Assembly (NCBI GenBank): GCA_039720395.1 | Contig: CM077829.1 | Location: 24,507,955 to 24,571,954 of the forward strand | From: Liquidambar formosana | Taxonomy: Eukaryota > Streptophyta > Magnoliopsida > Saxifragales > Altingiaceae | Reading direction: 5' to 3' | DNA: 64,000 nucleotides | Shown here: positions 44,960 through 56,761 of the stretch, piece by piece | Layout: every line of letters starts with the position of its first letter | How positions within the stretch are numbered: the stretch's first letter is position 1 | The notes under the pieces: generated by a model | The model's input: the letters and a program-made list of their open reading frames with translations, nothing else | What the model was told of the DNA's origin: nothing | Databases searched by the model: none | Translations under genes and position numbers: made by a program

Positions 44960-46687
44960 ATGGCAGAAAGCACAGCTACCAGCTCTGAGACACCTCTTGT
45001 TGTCTCCAATACTGTCTCTGTAGACTCAACCCACGCCTTGATTTCTATCAATGCCGCTGCCCAACTTCCGCTCAAACTCACGCCCATGAATTATCCTTCT
45101 TGGCGTGCACAGTTCAATGCCCTTCTTCTTGGATACGATCTAATGGGCTACATCGATGGCTCACGCTCATGCCCACCAAAGCCTGGGATGCCCAATCACA
45201 GCTCTGCCTCTTATACCTTTTGGATGCGCCAAGATCAACTCTTGTTGCATGCTATCCTCGCCTCTGTTTCAGACTCTGTTATAACTCTTATTGCATCTGC
45301 CAAAACCTCGCAGGAAGCTTGGGTTAAACTCAACAAGCTCTATGCGAACCGTTCTCGCTCTCGAGTGATGAGCCTTAAGGAACGTCTCACCAAAGCTCGT
45401 GATTCAACACCCGTGGCTGAATATCTACAAACCATCAAGACCATTTCTGATGTGCTTGCTCTCATTGATGCACCAATTCCAGACGATGACCTTGTTATTC
45501 ACATCCTTAATGGCATTGGCACTGAATTTAAGGAAATTACCGTCGGTGTTCGTGCTCGTGAAACATCCATCTCCTTTGAGGAACTCCATGACAAACTTAT
45601 TGATTATGAAGGCTTTCTAAAACGAGTGGCTACCCAACCTGATCCCCTGATCATGACTGCAAATTTCACTCATCGCGGTAGCACTTCCAATCCGTCCAAT
45701 CGACGCCCTAACCCCACCCGCAGTGGTTATCAAGGCCGCCCTCCTTCCTCTCCGAATCGCTCAAATCAAGGGTCTTCTTCCAATCAACGTCGTCGGAATG
45801 GATCCTTTCCTGGACAAGGCTATAGAGGTTTTTGCCAACTCTGTGATCAGCAAGGCCACACCGCCAAGAGGTGTCCACGTGCTCCCCAGTTCTCTCCTCA
45901 GCAACGCACAGCCAACTACACCACCACCACCACCACCCCTCCTCGTCAACCCTGGCTCGTTGATTCTGCAGCTACCAATCATGTCACCGCTGATCTTAGC
46001 AACCTTTCTCTCCATTCTGAATATGATGGCCCAGATGATATTGTCATTGGTGATGGTTCAGGTTTGAGTATCACTCACACTGGTTCCTCTCAATTCCCTG
46101 CTTCGTCAAATATTTTCACTTTATCTAATGTCTTGTGTGTTCCTTCTATGCAAAAAAATTTGATCTCTGTTTCTCAATTCTGCAAAACTAACACAACTTC
46201 CATTGAATTTTTTCCCTCTCATTTTTCTGTGAAGGATCTGCACACGGGGGAGACTCTCTTTCGCGGCCCGAATAAAGATAATGTGTATGAATGGCCTAAG
46301 TCTGTGCACACCTCTGCCACACCGCCTCTTGCCATGGTTGGTATCAAGGCTCCCATGCATGACTGGCACAATCGCTTAGGGCATCCCTCCACTCGCACTC
46401 TACAACACATTGTCAAGCATTTCTCCCTCCCAGTGTCCCCTAATTCCTGTCTTCCCAACTCATGTCTTTCCTGTCAATGTAATAAGAGCCATCGGCTCCC
46501 TTTTAGTGTGTCTTCCCTTACCAGTCGTGGTCCCCTTGATCTAATTTACACTGATGTTTGGGGCCCGACTCCAATTCAATCAATGGATGGTTTTCAATAT
46601 TATGTCATTTTTGTTGATCATTTTACTAAATATGTATGGCTTTATCCCATAAAAAAAAAAATCAGATGTTTTCTCTTTATTCCCTAA
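44960..46687 (+). pseudogene. Copia B gag, protease and integrase N-terminal half
   Basis: From ATG at 44960 the 575-codon frame has a gag start (PLKLTPMNYPSWRAQFNALL), a UBN2-type domain, the knuckle CQLCDQQGHTAKRC, the protease WLVDSAATNHV, the pre-integrase HNRLGHPSTRTL, and the first catalytic block TDVWGPTP. An 11-A run at 46651-46661 shifts the frame by one, so this frame ends at 46687 while the integrase continues one frame over. Confidence 0.93.
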
Positions 46688-49184
46688 ATTTAAATCTCTT
46701 GTTGAAAATTATTTTAAAACCTCCATTGTTTCTATCTATTCAGATGGTGGGGGTGAGTATCAAAAATTAAAAGATTTTTTTGCCTCCCTTGGCATTTCTC
46801 ACTTAACCTCCCCACCTCACACCCCCCAACACAATGGCTCTGCCGAACGGCGGTACAGACACATTGTTGAAACAGGTCTCACTCTCCTCCATTAAGCCTC
46901 TATACCACTTTCTTATTGGTCTCATGCTTTTCAAACTGCCACATATCTAATCAATCGCCTTCCCACACCTGTCCTTCAAAATACTTCCCCTTATCAGGCA
47001 CTCTTTGGCACTTTTCCCAACTACACTAAACTTCGTGTTTTTGGATGTCTTTGCTATCCATGGTTACGCCCCTATACCAAACATAAACTCGACCCTCGCT
47101 CTCGTCCATGTGTTTTTCTTGGCTACTCTCTCACTCAAAGTGCTTATAAATGTCTTGATCCTTCCACTCATCGTATTTTTGTTTCCCGCCATGTCATTTT
47201 TGATGAGTCTTCATTTCCTTTTGCCTCGAGTCAATCTTCCCTCCCTGGTGTCACTTCCACCACGCTGTCCTCTTGGTCGCCCTCTGTCCCTCTCCTGTCT
47301 CCCCCTATATTCCATGTGCTGGTCATGCATGCCCCACCAACTCTGTCTACTACTCCTGTGGTCCCACCCATCTCATGCATACCGTCTATTGTGGCGCCTC
47401 CCCCTTGTGCAGAGTCTTCCACTTCCTCCATTGATTCTGCCACCACAACTCCCATGCCATTGCCTCCACCCCCTGTGCCTACACGCACCCACCCCATGGT
47501 CACTCGTGCTCAGAACAATATATTTAAACCCAAGCAACTTAATGCCACCACTAAACATCCTCTACCCTCACCACTTGAACCCACGTGTGTTTCTCAGGCT
47601 CTCTGTGACCCTCACTGGCGCCGTGCAATGTCTGAGGAATTTAATGCATTGCTTCGCAATGGTACTTGGGAGCTCGTTCCATCTAAACCATCTTACAACC
47701 TCATTGGGTGCAAATGGGTTTTTCGTATCAAACGAAAATCTGATGGTAGTATAGATCGCTATAAAGCCCGTTTGGTTGCCAAAGGCTTTCATCAACGTCC
47801 TGGTATTGACTACACCGATACATTCAGTCCTGTTGTAAAACCTACAACTATTCGGATTGTTCTATGTCTTGCTCTTGCTCATGGTTGGTCTATTCGGCAA
47901 CTAGACGTCAACAATGCTTTCCTTCATGGCTCTCTATCCGAGGAAGTTTATATGTCTCAGCCCCCAAGATTTATTGATCCGACACTTTCCACTCATGTGT
48001 GCAAGCTTCGCAAAGCCCTTTATGGTCTTAAACAAGCCCCGCGCGCTTGGTTCCACGAGCTTAGCTCCTTTCTACTATCTTATGGATTCAGTAGCTCCAA
48101 GTCGGATACCTCCCTGTTTATTTATAATTGCAATGATAAACTCATCTATTTCTTGGTCTACGTTGATGATCTTATTGTTACAGGAAATGATGCTAAGTTT
48201 GTCTCTACTTTCATTGGTGCCCTCTCCCATCAGCTCTCCGTTAAGGACTTAGGGCCACTTCATTACTTTCTCGGGGTTGAAGTCATTTCCACTCCAACCG
48301 GCCTCTTTCTCTCTCAGCATAAATATATTCGGGACCTTCTTGATCGCTCTCACATGACCAATGCCAAGGAAGTTAGTACTCCCTTACCCACTACGGGGTC
48401 TCTTGTCTTGCATGATGGCTCGCCTCTGGCTAATGCCACTGACTATCGGAGTATAATTGGCGCGCTTCAATACCTCACCCTTACGCGCCCGGACATTGCC
48501 TTTGCAGTCAACAAGCTCTCTCAATTTATGCACCGTCCTTCTCAGTTGCATTGGACAGTAGTCAAACGGCTTCTTCGCTACCTCAAGGGTACTATTTTTC
48601 ATGGGTTGTTCCTCAAGCATCATATGACTCCATTTTTACATGCGTACTCTGACGCAGACTGGGCTGGAAATCACGATGATCGCACCTCCACTACTGCTTA
48701 TGTTGTCTATCTTGGCGGCAATCCCATCTCATGGAGCTCCCGCAAGCAACGCTCTGTTGCCCGCTCCTCCACTGAGGCTGAGTATCGGGCGGTTGCAGCT
48801 ACAGCTGCTGAATTATCTTGGGTACAATCACTACTCCAAGAACTGGGTGTTTCTCTCACAAAACCCCCTGTTATATATTGTGACAACATTGGGGCTACTT
48901 ATGTGTGTGCCAATCCGGTCTTTCACTCTCGCATGAAGCACATTGCTATTGATTTTCACTTTGTCTGCGATAAAGTTTCCAAGGGGTTGCTTCATGTCTC
49001 TCATGTTGCCACTAATGATCAGCTCGCTGATGCTCTTACCAAGCCATTGTCCCGACAACGTCTCTCTCTTCTCCGTTCCAAGATTGGTGTCTCCAATGGG
49101 AGCACCATCTTGCGGGGGCGTGTTAGTGATCAGGCTATCCCACATATCAAGGCAATCCCACACGTCAAGGATTCCACATGCTAA
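46662..49184 (+). pseudogene. Copia B integrase C-terminal half, RT and RNase H
   Basis: After the A-run the frame carries SDGGGEYQ and the E of NGSAERRYRH, then a TAA at 46893-46895. It continues with [12 protein letters not shown] and RT blocks [33 protein letters not shown] and [13 protein letters not shown]. RNase H shows [14 protein letters not shown] and [10 protein letters not shown]. From 47316 to 49184 it is open without interruption. The stop lies 63 bp inside the 3' LTR, so the last codons come from LTR sequence. Confidence 0.93.
49109..49120 (+). other. Copia B polypurine tract
   Basis: TTGCGGGGGCG lies directly before the 3' LTR, still within the RNase H reading frame. Confidence 0.7.
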
Positions 49185-49369
49185 GTGAATCCCACCAACC
49201 GTATATATATTCCTTCCTCCTTAAAATTAGAGATCTGATTGATATTCATTAGGAGCTGATTTTTCTCTTTCCTTGTAGGTTGTCTATTCTTGGCTATAAA
49301 TACATGTATACATTGTAAAGTCAAATTAATAAGATCAATACATAATTTTCTGTAGTTCTTACCTTTTTA
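49121..49369 (+). repeat. Copia B 3' LTR
   Basis: 249 bp, apparently identical to 44663-44911, followed by the CCAAA duplication. Confidence 0.93.
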
Positions 49370-49454
49370 CCAAAATCCTCTTGAGTGCATTGCACAACTT
49401 TTCCTTACGAAGCTTGATGGTCGGTAGAGCATGAAGCTCCTTCTTGCACAACTG

Positions 49455-49497
49455 TTTTTTTTTTTTTTTTTTTTTTTTGGGGGGGGGGGGGGGGGGT
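49455..49497. repeat. T-run/G-run
   Basis: About 26 T followed by about 17 G. The equivalent place in copy 2 (about 58375-58420) has a TTTTC-rich run and about 13 G. Length is likely unstable and assembly here may be unreliable. Confidence 0.85.
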
Positions 49498-50274
49498 GTG
49501 GTTTGGAGGTGGAGACTATGTTGGTTGCCATTGGAGCCATCGTCGCCTTTAAATCCAAGGGCTTGGGTGGCTGTAGCACTTGTCAGCAAAAATGGAGGCA
49601 ATGAGTTTTGTTAAATTAGTAGAAAGAAATGAGTGTTGCGGTTAGGGTTAAAGTTTAGGGGATGGGAAAGATAGAGAAGAGGGCCATGACAGTTAATTTT
49701 TAAAGGAGTAAAATTATAATAATAATTTTTTTTATATTAAAAATGGGGGTTAGAAAACAAGTATTACGGTGCCAATAGAGCTACCTTAAATTTTTTTTTC
49801 TTGATGTGATTGTTATCCTTTTTTCTTTTGCATATTATTCTTCTATTTTTCATTTTTATGATGCTTGCGAGTAAGAAATATGGAATGGAAGAGACATACT
49901 ATTATTATTTTTGAGATAGAGATGAAGAGGAGAGGATAACCATTGATTTAAAAATAGAAAGATAGAGAAGTTGGTCTTAACAGTTGATGCAAAAATTTAG
50001 GAACCTATCCATAACTATGAAGTTTTTCACTTTAAACACTTAACTAACCCTAATTATCTTTAGGACATATATTTTAAAAAGGAATTTTTGTATTTTTCTA
50101 GTTTGATCCAATTCACCACAAAGAGGGTCATCCTAGGGGAAAATTAGGGAGAAGTCCGTATGCAAGGTTTTATGAAGGCATAAGTCCAAGTAATTTTCTT
50201 ATATAGGCCTAAGTCCAATAATAACTTGAAACGTTATCTTTTAATTATTTTTTCAATTGAATTTTTTTTAAATA

Positions 50275-50551
50275 CTCCCTCCATCCCACAAAGATAGGCA
50301 AAGTTTTACAAAACACGTAATTTAAGAAAAACCATTATTGCATTGATTTATTATTTATTAAACTCTATCTTTCCAAAAATATTCTTTCATATTCGATATT
50401 GGGTTTTGTGTTGGGAGTAATTATTGAAATAATGAAGGATAGTATAGGAAAGTTAGAAAACTTATGATTTTGATTTTTCAAAATGGACACACATTTTGGG
50501 ACAAAAAAAAAAAAAAAGTAAAAATGGCCTATCTTTGTGGGATGGAGGAAG
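50275..50551. mobile_element. Stowaway MITE, copy 1
   Basis: 277 bp with inverted ends CTCCCTCCATCCCACAAAGA and TCTTTGTGGGATGGAGGAAG, flanked by TA on each side. These are the signature ends of Stowaway (Tc1/mariner) elements. The same insertion is in copy 2 at 61087-61360, so it predates the segmental duplication. Confidence 0.9.
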
Positions 50552-50553
50552 TA

Positions 50554-50781
50554 CCATCTCTGTCCTCTCGTATTTTATGGTAAGTGATCAAATTGTTTAC
50601 GTAAAATATTCTCATAGAGTTTCTTTTAGTTTTTCTCCTTAACTCACGCCATATGGCCATAGATAACATATTTCCCATAATCTCCATAATCATGCCATAT
50701 TTCAATTTTGAACTTGTAAAGAGGTTTGTGATGTTCATTACACTGAGGCTATTTTCCAATTTTTGCATCTTCATCATTACT
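50554..50781 (-). other. Conserved-looking reading next to the MITE, unidentified
   Basis: A minus-strand open frame occurs here (50529-50789) and in copy 2 (61338-61625) with similar residues. In another minus-strand frame both copies also show a patch rich in H, Y, W and D (HHKPLYKFKIE, WHDYGDYGKY) broken by one stop. It could be a relic of an exon. I do not recognise it. Confidence 0.25.
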
Positions 50782-50789
50782 ATAGTCAT

Positions 50790-51703
50790 CAGGGACGGAA
50801 CCAGGATTTTATCTTAGAGGTGGCCGGCCAAAGTATGAATAATAAAAATTTTACCTTTCAAGTATGAAAACTATACTAAGATTCAAGATTAAATATATTA
50901 ATACATTGAATGGAAGGCAAATGACTTGACCTTACTTATACTTCTCTAAAACTATGATTAAAAAAACAAAACAAAACAAAACAAAGCAAAAAAACAAGCA
51001 AACAAAAAACCAAAAAAAAAAAGAAGAAGAAGAAGAAGAAGAGGGGTTGACATTAGCAATAAATTTGAAGAAGGGTTTAAAATAAATAAATAAAAGATTA
51101 AAAAAAAAAAAACCAAAAAAGTGTACCTTAATGTGTAGAAATTGAGCAATGATTTTCTCTGGTAAAGATGTTTTCTGCCAACCGTTACCCTCTAATATGC
51201 TCAATGATTTTGTTTGATAGAAATCTAGGGTAAATCTAACATTAAAAAAAAAAAAAGAAAAAAAAAAGAAAAGGAAGAGAGCTAATACGATCGATAGGAG
51301 AAGGTATTTGTTTTTTGTTAATTATTTTAGACATTTTATCTTTTGTATATATTAATTCTAGCTTTTTATCCTTGGGTATAAGTTGCCTATTTGACTTTTG
51401 ACTTTTTAAGAGATCATGTGAGAAACCATTGTGCTGATTGAGAGGGACCATTCCTAGATTGTGCCTAAAAAACTAAAACTAATAAATTACGTTTTGGTAA
51501 CCATTTAGTAATATAATACCAAAACAAAAACCATTAGTAGTCATTTCATAGTAGGTTGATAATCCAATTGTAACAAGTTAACAGGTAATACCTTGTTTTG
51601 GTATTAGCTTCGAATCTGCTCACCAAAAAATACTTTATCAAGACAATTTTTTGGAAGTGAGGGGGGCCATGGCCACCCACGCCAAAGTGTAGGTCCCTCC
51701 CTG
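50790..51703. mobile_element. Non-autonomous hAT element in copy 1
   Basis: 914 bp with ends CAGGGACGGAACC and (reverse complement) CAGGGAGGGACC, and 8-bp flanks ATAGTCAT (50782-50789) and ATATTCAT (51704-51711) differing at one base. Copy 2 has no insertion here (GTCATGCAATG), which proves the junction. The interior is AT-rich with poly-A and (GAA)n stretches and has no transposase. Confidence 0.85.
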
Positions 51704-53212
51704 ATATTCATGCAATGTGACTGTTAGTACGTCAGGATAAAACGACTAGATTGATGCCCGTAAAGATTTATGCATCAGACCAAGCTAATGCGTGTGCTTG
51801 TTTCGCGTGGTTGTACATCACTCCAACCAAATGCATGTAATTGTTTCAACATAGTTGTACATCTGACCAACTGGATGCAATGTAACTGTTCAAGCATCAT
51901 CCCAGTCAAATGCATGTAACTGTTTCGCATGGTTATGTATCATTCCAACCTAATACATGAAACTGTTTCAACGTGGTTGTGCATCACTCCATCTTACAAT
52001 GTAATTGTTTCATGTAACATTTTCATCACAAGAAAATGTAAGTGGAATTCGTACAGAACATTCAACGTCCATATGATCATGCATATATTTGTTCTTAACT
52101 TTTAGTATCTTTTATTATTTACTAAAATCTAAAGTTAAGAAATTTTCATGTTATGTTTTTTCCATGTAACTTTTTTGTAGGCATAAAACAGTTACGTACT
52201 ATTTTGAAAAATAAAAAGGGTATAATTATTGGAAAATTGCTATGGGAGAAAAATAAGGAGAGAATAATATAATAATTACGTAATATATCTTGCACAAAAT
52301 TTATAGCAATCTCTTGGCCAACTCAGTACTGATTTTCCAAAAACATCACAAGATGAAGTGCTTCTCTTAAGCAAAGCCCATCACTCTCACAACTGTTTGA
52401 TTACTTAGGGCTTCTCTGGTTATACATAGTCCTTTCTTTCATCCAGCGCATGCACGCAGTGCATGTGTGCAATAAAAACAAATTTCTTTTATCTCTAACA
52501 ATTGATACAACTTATTCATACCTTTAATCCTCTTTAAAATTAATCAACAAATGGTATTAATGTTGAGGGTTATTGCAATCCCTCAAATTTATCTGTAAAC
52601 CCCACTTCTCTTCACTTTTAATATTTTATAATGAATTAAATATAATAAAAAAAGATTTTATAAAAATTGTAAAACGTTTTCATAAAGATTGATCACTATA
52701 ACTACTAGAAAACATCATTTTGAACAATTGTGTAGAAAAAAGTTTTTTAAAATCTGTCGTTTAAGTGGAATTTTTGCCATTTATAATTTTTGTTTTTGTA
52801 AAAATGAAATAAACTATAAATGGCCAAAAAGTTATCTTAAACGATAGATTTTGAAAGAAATTTATTATATAAAGTTGTTCAAAATAATGTTTTCTAATAA
52901 GCAAAGCCGTTAATTTTCATTAAAAAAAACCTTTAATATTTTTTATAAAACCTTGAAAAGTGAAAAGAAATGGGTTTACTAATAAATTTGAAGGGTTTCA
53001 ATAGCCGACCTCATTAATGTTTCTCTATAAATTTCTCTATAAATAAAGGATGGCATTATTGCCAGATCTCAAAAGTATGCTTTCATGAAATTTTTAGTAA
53101 ATGGACTAGGTAATGGATGCAATTCCTCATCTATGTTCACTGGCAACATCACCCTCTGGTGGTTCGTCAACAACCCCAATCATATCTTCCAACATCGATG
53201 ATCCCATCCATG

Positions 53213-53216
<4 letters not shown>

Positions 53217-53303
<87 letters not shown>

Positions 53304-53306
53304 CTT
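53217..53306. repeat. Compound (CT)n(GT)n microsatellite
   Basis: About 24 CT units, a short interruption, then about 13 GT units. Open frames across it are translations of the repeat and not genes. Confidence 0.92.
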
Positions 53307-54774
53307 CAAGAGTTGGATCTTGGCCAAAATTTACCACATTATACAATTTTGGTTGAAATTTTCTAGTGGTAGGAGATTGTAGATACGGAGAAGGTGGTAA
53401 AGCACATGTGGGATGTGTATTGGTAAAGGCATAGCCGTTAAATCCTGCTATTGTGATTCTAGCTAGAGGGTTTCGAGGTTGGGTTTGTGTACTTTGACAA
53501 TGCAAAATCAAACTCTGTTTGGTTGGTGAGAAAATGGGGTGAAAAAGGAGAGAATTTTTGTTTTGCTCTCACATTGACGACCTCTCTCACATCCTTTCTC
53601 TTTGATCCTCTTTTAATTTTTCTCTCCTCGCCGTCTAAAAGCAGTCTTGTCTTTCTCTTGATATTTTCTCTCATCTTTTATCTTTTAGGGGTAATTTGGT
53701 CCATTTAAAAAACATGTCGTGGCAATAAAATTTGTTTATTTGGCAATAGTGCCATCCTAAATAAATTGATATTAACATATTGATGGACAAAAAATAAACA
53801 AACTAAATGATAAAAAAAAATTTAAAAAAAATTAATTAATCCTTAGTTCGTTACCTTTGTGAATGGTAGTTTATGATAATTTTTGGGAACCTTTATTGGA
53901 ACCCAAAAACTTCCTTTCCACCCCCCATTTTCCTCTACTCCCTCTACTCCTCGTGATGAATTTCGAATTTTTTCTTTTTGCTCTTTTGAACCCCCATAAT
54001 ACCAAGACTACCTCCAAACCCAAGCATCACACACACTCTCTCTCTCTCTCTCTTTCTCTTTCCATTGCCAACTACGACTCCCGCCATTTTTTCCAACAAG
54101 CACCATCTGTCATGCACCTCCTAATTAACCTCCACGATTGAAAAAATGGCAGAATCTTGGAGAAAACTCATACAAATGGACTCCTATTTCCTTTGGGAAA
54201 ATGGCGGTGGAAAACCCATATTTACTTACTTCCTCTTTGTTACCATTCACTGGTTGTGCTATTGTAGCAATATATATTGAAGGTGGCAATGCTCACATCT
54301 CAGGCACTTACACTCTTTGACTTAGAGATGTTCTACCATACCAGAATTCTCTTGAGTGCATTGCATAACTTTTCCTTCGAAGCTTGTCAGCCATGGTTGA
54401 TGGAGCATGAAGCTCTAGCTCAGGGGCGGAACCAGGAACTGGAGGTTGCCGGGGCCAAAGGCTAGCCTAAGAAATTATAGTAAACTAGTAATAATATTTT
54501 TTTCCTTTACCACAAATTCTTACTATATAAATACTATTAAAAAGAATTCTAAAATGAGCTTATTCATAAAGCAAAAGGGCTTCATAATTCATAAATCATA
54601 ATCCACTAAGTACTATTAAAAAGGAAAATATTTGAACCAACTTTAGCGAAGATGTTACAAAATCAAAAATGGGAAAAAGACCATACATCTTCGTCATATA
54701 TCTAGTCAAGTATGACATAGATATTTACAAAAAGAAAATAAGAAACAAAAATCCTTTTGACATAGATATTTAGA

Positions 54775-55013
54775 TATCTTCGTCAGATCATTGTCCTTTA
54801 CTTATTTCTTTTCCTACTCCTCAGGTGGTTGGACCACGGCCTTTTCGATTTCAACGCATGTGGACTCTTCATGATTCTTTTCGCAGCTTTGTTAGTAGTT
54901 GTTGGAGGGTTGATGTTAGAGGAAATCCTTTTGAGGTCGTGGCTGGTAAGTTAAAGCATCTTCGAAGTGCTCTGAAAAAATGGAATAAAGAAGTTTTTGG
55001 TGATGTTTTTCAG
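54775..55013 (+). pseudogene. LINE (L1-type) ORF2 fragment inside the hAT
   Basis: The plus strand reads SSSDHCPLLISFP, GPRPFRFQRMW and LRSALKKWNKEVFGD, the end of the apurinic endonuclease and the linker before RT in plant L1 ORF2. It starts and stops abruptly. The hAT transposase resumes on the other strand just beyond 55013. Upstream GACATAGATATTTA occurs twice (about 54714 and 54758), perhaps filler from the joining event. Confidence 0.8.
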
Positions 55014-55015
55014 AA

Positions 55016-56754
55016 TTTGCATATTTTTGTAGAAGAGACTAATTGCATAGCATTTAGGATGTCTTGACTTTTTGTTTGCAAAGCTTGACAAAGATCATTA
55101 GTAATTCCCATTATTTCTTTCATCAAAAGTAAGATAAATACAAAATTGAAGGAAGCAAGTGAATCAAGAGCAGAATCAGCATCCCCACATTGAGTATAAT
55201 TTCTTCCTTCCTTAGTGATGGTTTAAAGAACCGAACAAGTTGGGCCAAACATCCTTATCAAGCTACTAACAGAATGAAAATGAGAACCCCAACGGGTATC
55301 TCCAGCTCTTTGCAAAGTTCCAATTTGATTAGCCCCTTTACCAGTATCAAGTTCATCAATGGCTATCATATGTGCAATTTCAGTGGCTTGAGCATATTGT
55401 AATTCATCATTTCATTTACAAGAGGCACCAATGATATTAACAATGAAAGTCAACTTTGAAAAGAATTTATGGACAGGAATCACTTCCCTAGATGCTACAA
55501 CTAATGCTAGTTGTAGTCGATGGACTAAACAATGTACATAGTATGCATATGGGCAATCTTGAAGAAATAATGCTTGCAATCCATTCCATTTACCACGCAT
55601 GTTGCTAGCACCATCATACCCTTGACCCTAAATATTTTGAATATTGAGACTATGACGAGAAAGAACAGCTACCAACTCCTTTTTAAGAGTCAATGAAGTG
55701 GTGTCTCTTACATGCACAAGCTAGAAAAAGCGCTCCCGAAGAACACCACCCTTGTCAACAAATCTTAACACTAGAGCCATTTGCTCTCTTTTAGACTCAT
55801 CTCGTGCTTCATCAACATACAAAATTTGGCATCCCCAATATCTTCACAAATCTTGTTATGCACTTTAGTGGAGAGAATGTGCAAAAGCTCCTTTTGAATC
55901 AATGGTGAGGTATACTTGGCATTTTTAGGAGCATTTTCTAAGACGGTTTCGGCAACATCACCGTTATATAAAGCCAAAATCTTTAACATTTCAATGAAAT
56001 TACCCCGATTTTTTGAATTCGGTCTTTCATCATGGCCTCTAAAAGCACAGGATTGAAATGTAAGCCATTGAATGGCATCAATTGATGTGTTGAGCCGTAA
56101 TCGATTTTTCAAAATTTCTAAAAAAGTTTGCGCATGCATTACTTTGTCAATATGCCAAGACTGATTCATTATATCCTCAAAAGCTTTTACAGCATTATTG
56201 TGTGGTGAACAAGGATCCTCTCCAACATGATTCAATAATGCACATCTCTTGCTATCATTAACTTTTTTCTAATTTCAGAACCCTTCAACAGTAAATGCGT
56301 TAGACCCAGGACGTCCTGTTGGTTTCTTTCCAACAAGAAAGCATGGTAAACAAAATGCAGCATCCTTTGAAGGGGAATATTCTAGCCACGTAGGAAATAG
56401 TATGAACCAAGAAGATTGAAACCGACGAGGATGCTCTTCTTGTCCAGAAAATGGATATTCTGAACGCATGAATTGATATGGCCTCGCTTTAATATAAGCT
56501 CGGCGAATTTCATCGCGTTGATTAATGGGATATTGCCAAATTGGAAGCCGTAATCCCAGATCACGTTCTAAAGAAGTAGCATCAACTTCTTTAGGTTCAA
56601 GTCTTGGAGATTTAGAAGGTTGTTGCTCGTTTGGAATTAAAACATCAAAAACAACTTCGGAAGGTGAATTACTTTCAACAGTATCAACAACTTTTCTCTT
56701 AAAGTATGTATCGATAGTTTTTGTTGGCTTGATTGTTTGATGAGGATGTGACAT
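55016..56754 (-). pseudogene. hAT transposase, TTF-type zinc finger family (ZMYM1-like)
   Basis: From ATG at 56752-56754 the frame has a KRK-rich start, LGLRLPIWQYP, the TTF finger (SSWFILFPTWLEYSPSKDAAFCLPCFL), then a stop near 56275. Further patches follow: NRLRLNTSIDAIQWLTFQ and CAFRGHDE (55771-56235), GQGYDGASNMRGKWNGLQAL and YYVHCLVHRLQLALV (55412-55650), and GTLQRAGDTRWGSH plus [18 protein letters not shown] (down to about 55020). At least four stops or shifts break it, and the C-terminal dimerisation part is missing where the LINE fragment begins. It cannot be active. Confidence 0.9.
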
Positions 56755-56761
56755 TGCAACC

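Larger units (their letters stand above)
44663..49369 (+). mobile_element. Copia B: young Ty1/copia element
   Basis: A 4,707-bp element flanked by CCAAA at 44658-44662 and 49370-49374. The 249-bp LTRs at 44663-44911 and 49121-49369 show no difference that I can find, so insertion is very recent. The order gag, zinc knuckle, protease, integrase, RT, RNase H is complete. Short LTRs and gag sequence suggest an Ale-type lineage; that is tentative. A frameshift in an A-run and one nonsense codon inactivate pol. Confidence 0.95.
42577..52262 (+). repeat. Tandem segmental duplication, copy 1
   Basis: Alignment by eye to 52263-62187 shows shared order over the whole unit: a start like AATTACATAATATATCTC, the GCAAAGCCCATCACTC block, the GATGATCCCATCCA block with a CT run, a CCACCCCCCATTTTCCTCTACTC block, a T-run/G-run block, a Stowaway MITE, GCATGTAA-rich repeats and an end like GGGAGAAAAATAAGGAGAGAAT. 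Similarity is roughly 85-90%. Copy 1 is enlarged by Copia B and a 914-bp hAT. No gene is recognisable in the ancestral unit. Confidence 0.88.

Noticed and set aside
47005..47754. 249-codon plus-strand frame in Copia B
   Set aside because: Out-of-frame shadow of integrase and RT; leucine- and proline-rich from codon bias.
53113..53511. Open frames across the CT/GT microsatellite
   Set aside because: Low-complexity translations of a dinucleotide repeat.
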